Origin: Kudoa neothunni
Taxonomy: Eukaryota > Cnidaria
NCBI GenBank assembly: GCA_964304625.1
Contig: OZ199839.1
Coordinates: 11,594,001-11,658,000, forward strand
DNA: 64,000 bases
Direction of reading: 5' to 3'
The position numbers and the translations under genes are program-made. This document shows positions 61,501-64,000 of the stretch, one piece after another; positions within the stretch are counted from its first letter, which is position 1; every line of letters starts with the position of its first letter. The notes under the pieces are model-generated. The model saw only the letters and a program-made list of their open reading frames with translations, ran no database searches and had not been told where the DNA came from.

Positions 61501-63287
61501 CGGCAACATATTAACAAGTGATGGCGGATTTACATGGAGTTTATCCAAGCCACCTACAGCTAAAACATGCCAAGAAAACATGATGAATTCTTTACCTGGA
61601 GCTGCAGCTTATGGAACGTCCAAGATAATATGCTCGCTAGATTACTTTCTTCTGTTTTTCAACAATAGTGTATGCAATCAAATTATTTCATTTATCAACA
61701 TTTTTGGAGTACACCATTTTAATGAAGACTGAATTGACTCTTACATTGTGGAATTTAAAGGTTACCTTGGTCTTCTCGTATTGATGGCCACTCATAAAGA
61801 CCGACAAGAGCCTTTATGAGAGCTCTTTGGTGAAAAAGAAGGAAAGGATATATATAGAAGGTTTTTTTCACTTCGTTAATTCATTCAAATCACTCGAGCA
61901 CTTCATTTCGATGATTTTAATACACGATTGGAAAAAAAAAATTGACAAATTTTTCCTTATACGTGATGTATGGAATCAATGGATTGATTTGTTACCAAGA
62001 TGTAACCGTAGATGAGCAACGTGCCTCGTTCAAGGGAAGGTGCCCTTTCCGACAGTACATGTCGATGAAAATGGCACAGTATGGCCTAAAGTTTTTTATA
62101 TTAGTTGTTGCAGTGGCAAACTATAGCTGTAACATCAGTATAAATCTCGGAAGAAACATTTACGAAACTATTCGACAATGCGGATTGGGTGAAAGTGTTG
62201 TCCTTACACTGTCAACACCACTATTCCATTCAGGTAGGAATGTTGTAGCAGACTATTTTTGTCGCTTTCCGTCGCAAACAATTTGTTGCAGAAAAAGCTT
62301 ACCTAATTGAGAATTGTTCGGAAAAACAAAAAGGGGGTATCTCCTTGTTTTTTCCCTCAAGAAAAAAACCCTCTACAGTAGTACTTTCATGTGTTACGAA
62401 AAATTCATGCTGACGTTTTATGTTTGTGATAAGTCGAAAGAGGTAATTCTTTTGACGAATGACACTATTGGTGATTCTGTTAGCGATGAGCTAACTAATT
62501 GTAAGCCTCAAATGATTCTAAATTATAACGAAACAAAACGGGGGAGTCGACAACATCGATAAGACGTTAGCGTCGGTTTCTGTACGCAGATTCACAAGAA
62601 GGTGGCCTCTAATAATGTTTTTTTAACATGGCGGATTTATTTCTAGTCAATGCATTTGCATTATTTATGGATATTTTTAATATCACAATAACCGGACGTA
62701 ATTTTTTTGAAACAAGTGGCTGAAGAACTTTACAATCCCTTATTGATAAAAAATTCGTCCGAAAATAAAGTCATCAAGAAATTATCTAAGAAAATCATCG
62801 TTTCGAAAAAGAATCCACCTCTGAGCTCCAAACAATCCAGATGTGAGTATTGTGAGCGTAGTAAAGATAAAAAAAACAAATAAATGATGCCAGAAATGCT
62901 ACAGATACGGATACGGATTTTAATGCGTAGATCATTCCTCGAATAGTTGTTTTAGGTACGATAAATAAATATATTTTTATTTGTTTCGTTATATTCTCAT
63001 TAATACATGTTTTTGAGTTAATTATTTCGGTAAAAAAATTTATGTACAAACATTAAATTGATTGATAATGTCCATCGATATTTTATGAATATTTGCCGAT
63101 GCTATTACGAAAAGATTTAATATTTAAAGCTAACGCGTATTTTCCTCTGTTTTCTGCCAGCGATTTTTGTATTATTCTAAATTATGATCATTCAATTTAT
63201 CTAAGTATTACCATACAATAAAAAAGTGTGGAGTTTTACAACCTAAAAGTGTTAGATGTCATGTTATTGGGATCATTAGAGGGTTAA
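58558..63287 (+). mobile_element. piggyBac relic 3, decayed, with extra sequence inside
   Basis: The right end read inward from 63287 is TTAACCCTCTAATGATCCC, continuing to AACACTTTTAGGTTGTAAAA. Left-end candidates are TTAATCCCTAATATATT at 58558 and a closer internal match, AACACTTTTAGGTTGTAAAA, at 58735. Plus-strand coding at about 61400-62900 is broken piggyBac transposase: EFEYQIIEDDEAEIPEAHGN, LDYFLLFFNNSVCNQIISF, GYLGLLVLMATHKDRQEP, VTVDEQRASFKGRCPFRQY (first aspartate), NVVADYF (the DNxF region, N lost), GVDNIDKTLASVSVRRF with RRWPL (third aspartate). About 2.6 kb before the transposase has no recognisable content, so something else may be inserted there, or two left ends are present. 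Confidence 0.75.
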
Positions 63288-63613
63288 CTGAATCTAAAAC
63301 GAATAATTTATTGTAAAATAATACAACATATTTAATTGAATTGAATTAAATTAAATTATTCTTTTTTTTTACTTTTTTTTGTAAAAGTTAAAATAATGGT
63401 TCGGTGTTCCTTGCACATTTTTAGATAACGCATAGTATGATTCACCCAAAATATATTTTTTATTCTAAAGATGATCATTAGGAGAAGCTAATTATAATTG
63501 TATAAAATATATAAATTTTAATAAATAACAAATTCGACTGTTTTTTGTAAAATCTCATTGGTTAATGATTTTTTATAATTTAAAAACTTCTGCCGATCAT
63601 TTATTCGTATCTA
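63288..63613. other. spacer between piggyBac relic 3 and the Kunitz gene
   Basis: AT-rich, no gene. It presumably contains the 3' UTR of the minus-strand Kunitz gene; no polyadenylation signal can be singled out. Confidence 0.4.
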
Positions 63614-64000
63614 TTAGCCGTTGTTTGATTTATAATAATCTTTTGATAGAGGAGAAGGTGAAAGTGTTAATTGATGAGGAGTCAGACTACAAGACGCCAA
63701 ACACAGTTCTTTCTTGGTGAATCTATTCTTATTTCCACCAATACCTTTATAAGCAAACAAATAGCAATCTCGGCTTTCACTGTCAAAGTACCACCTTGGA
63801 AGATCTAGTCTACCCTTTCCTGCACTTGGTCGTTGAAGACAAAATGCCTCAGTGTTTCTCCATGTTTGTTCACCTATTTCAATTTTATAATATTTCTAGA
63901 AAATAACTTTAATACATACTAATTGGACATTTCCCAGCACATAATTCTACGGTATCAAATTGATTCACTCCCTCGGTTTTGTTACATTCCGTTGAATAAA
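63614..64000 (-). CDS. multi-Kunitz-domain protein, 3' part (partial at window edge)
   Basis: Exons: 63920-64000 (continues beyond the window) and 63614-63873, with a 46-bp GT-AG intron in phase 1. The first segment, ECNKTEGVNQFDTVELCAGK then C, is the C-terminal part of a BPTI/Kunitz domain. The second is a whole domain: FCLQRPSAGKGRLDLPRWYF, DSESRDCYLFAYKGIGGNKN, RFTKKELCLASC, then a short tail ending DYYKSNNG. Kunitz domains usually inhibit serine proteases and are secreted. In this last domain the second and fourth cysteines (C14 and C38 in BPTI numbering) are replaced (K in AGKG, I in GIGGN), while the other four remain. So the exposed reactive-loop disulfide is lost as a pair and classical inhibition is doubtful. 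The upstream domain keeps its fourth cysteine. No transposon contact. Confidence 0.82.

Noticed and set aside
63896-63919. A 24-bp intron in the Kunitz gene
   Set aside because: A downstream acceptor gives a 46-bp intron in the same frame, in line with other introns here.
1-64000. Retrovirus-like or LTR elements, LINEs, CRISPR arrays, bacterial operons
   Set aside because: No reverse transcriptase, integrase, LTR pair, repeat-spacer array or prokaryotic gene layout was seen on either strand.

Overview
This is an AT-rich eukaryotic window, almost certainly from an animal: it carries a SMAD gene (a metazoan-only family) and genes built from many small exons separated by GT-AG introns of mostly 39-80 bp. 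The species cannot be fixed from the sequence. Strong divergence of the conserved genes, tiny introns and a DNA-transposon load (mariner, piggyBac, pogo/Tigger, hAT, MULE, Merlin) with no retroelement I could recognise would suit a fast-evolving lineage such as a myxozoan or another parasite, but that is a guess. Two runs of exactly 200 N (5250-5449, 42378-42577) are assembly gaps.

Layout. 1-13 kb is transposon graveyard: a pogo-like element, a Tigger-type MITE with a nested repeat, a mariner, two pogo/Tigger transposase fossils, a Merlin fragment and a hAT relic. 14.0-15.9 kb (+) is an intact six-exon sugar transporter (SLC2-like, 516 aa). 17.8-22.5 kb holds a decayed mariner, a MULE with long terminal inverted repeats and a second copy of the Tigger MITE. 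23.55-36.46 kb (-) is an SLC37-type sugar-phosphate antiporter (17 exons, 512 aa) whose fifth intron is 10,374 bp, against 39-142 bp for the other fifteen. That intron holds two piggyBac relics, a mariner and a 0.7-kb MITE. 36.89-40.03 kb (-) is a divergent co-Smad (Smad4-like, nine exons, 709 aa) lying head-to-tail 432 bp upstream of the SLC37 gene.

42.7-56.1 kb (-) is a dispersed tandem array of four paralogous four-transmembrane proteins with a claudin/PMP22-like cysteine signature and a partly shared exon structure; none shows in full as one open frame, and I could assemble them only by splicing. An intact DD34E mariner with almost identical terminal repeats (51.95-53.33 kb) sits between copies 3 and 4. 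58.6-63.3 kb is a third, decayed piggyBac. At the right edge (63.6-64.0 kb, -) is the 3' end of a multi-Kunitz protein whose last domain has lost both partners of one canonical disulfide.

All exon models were made by eye from splice signals, reading phase and family similarity; none has transcript support.
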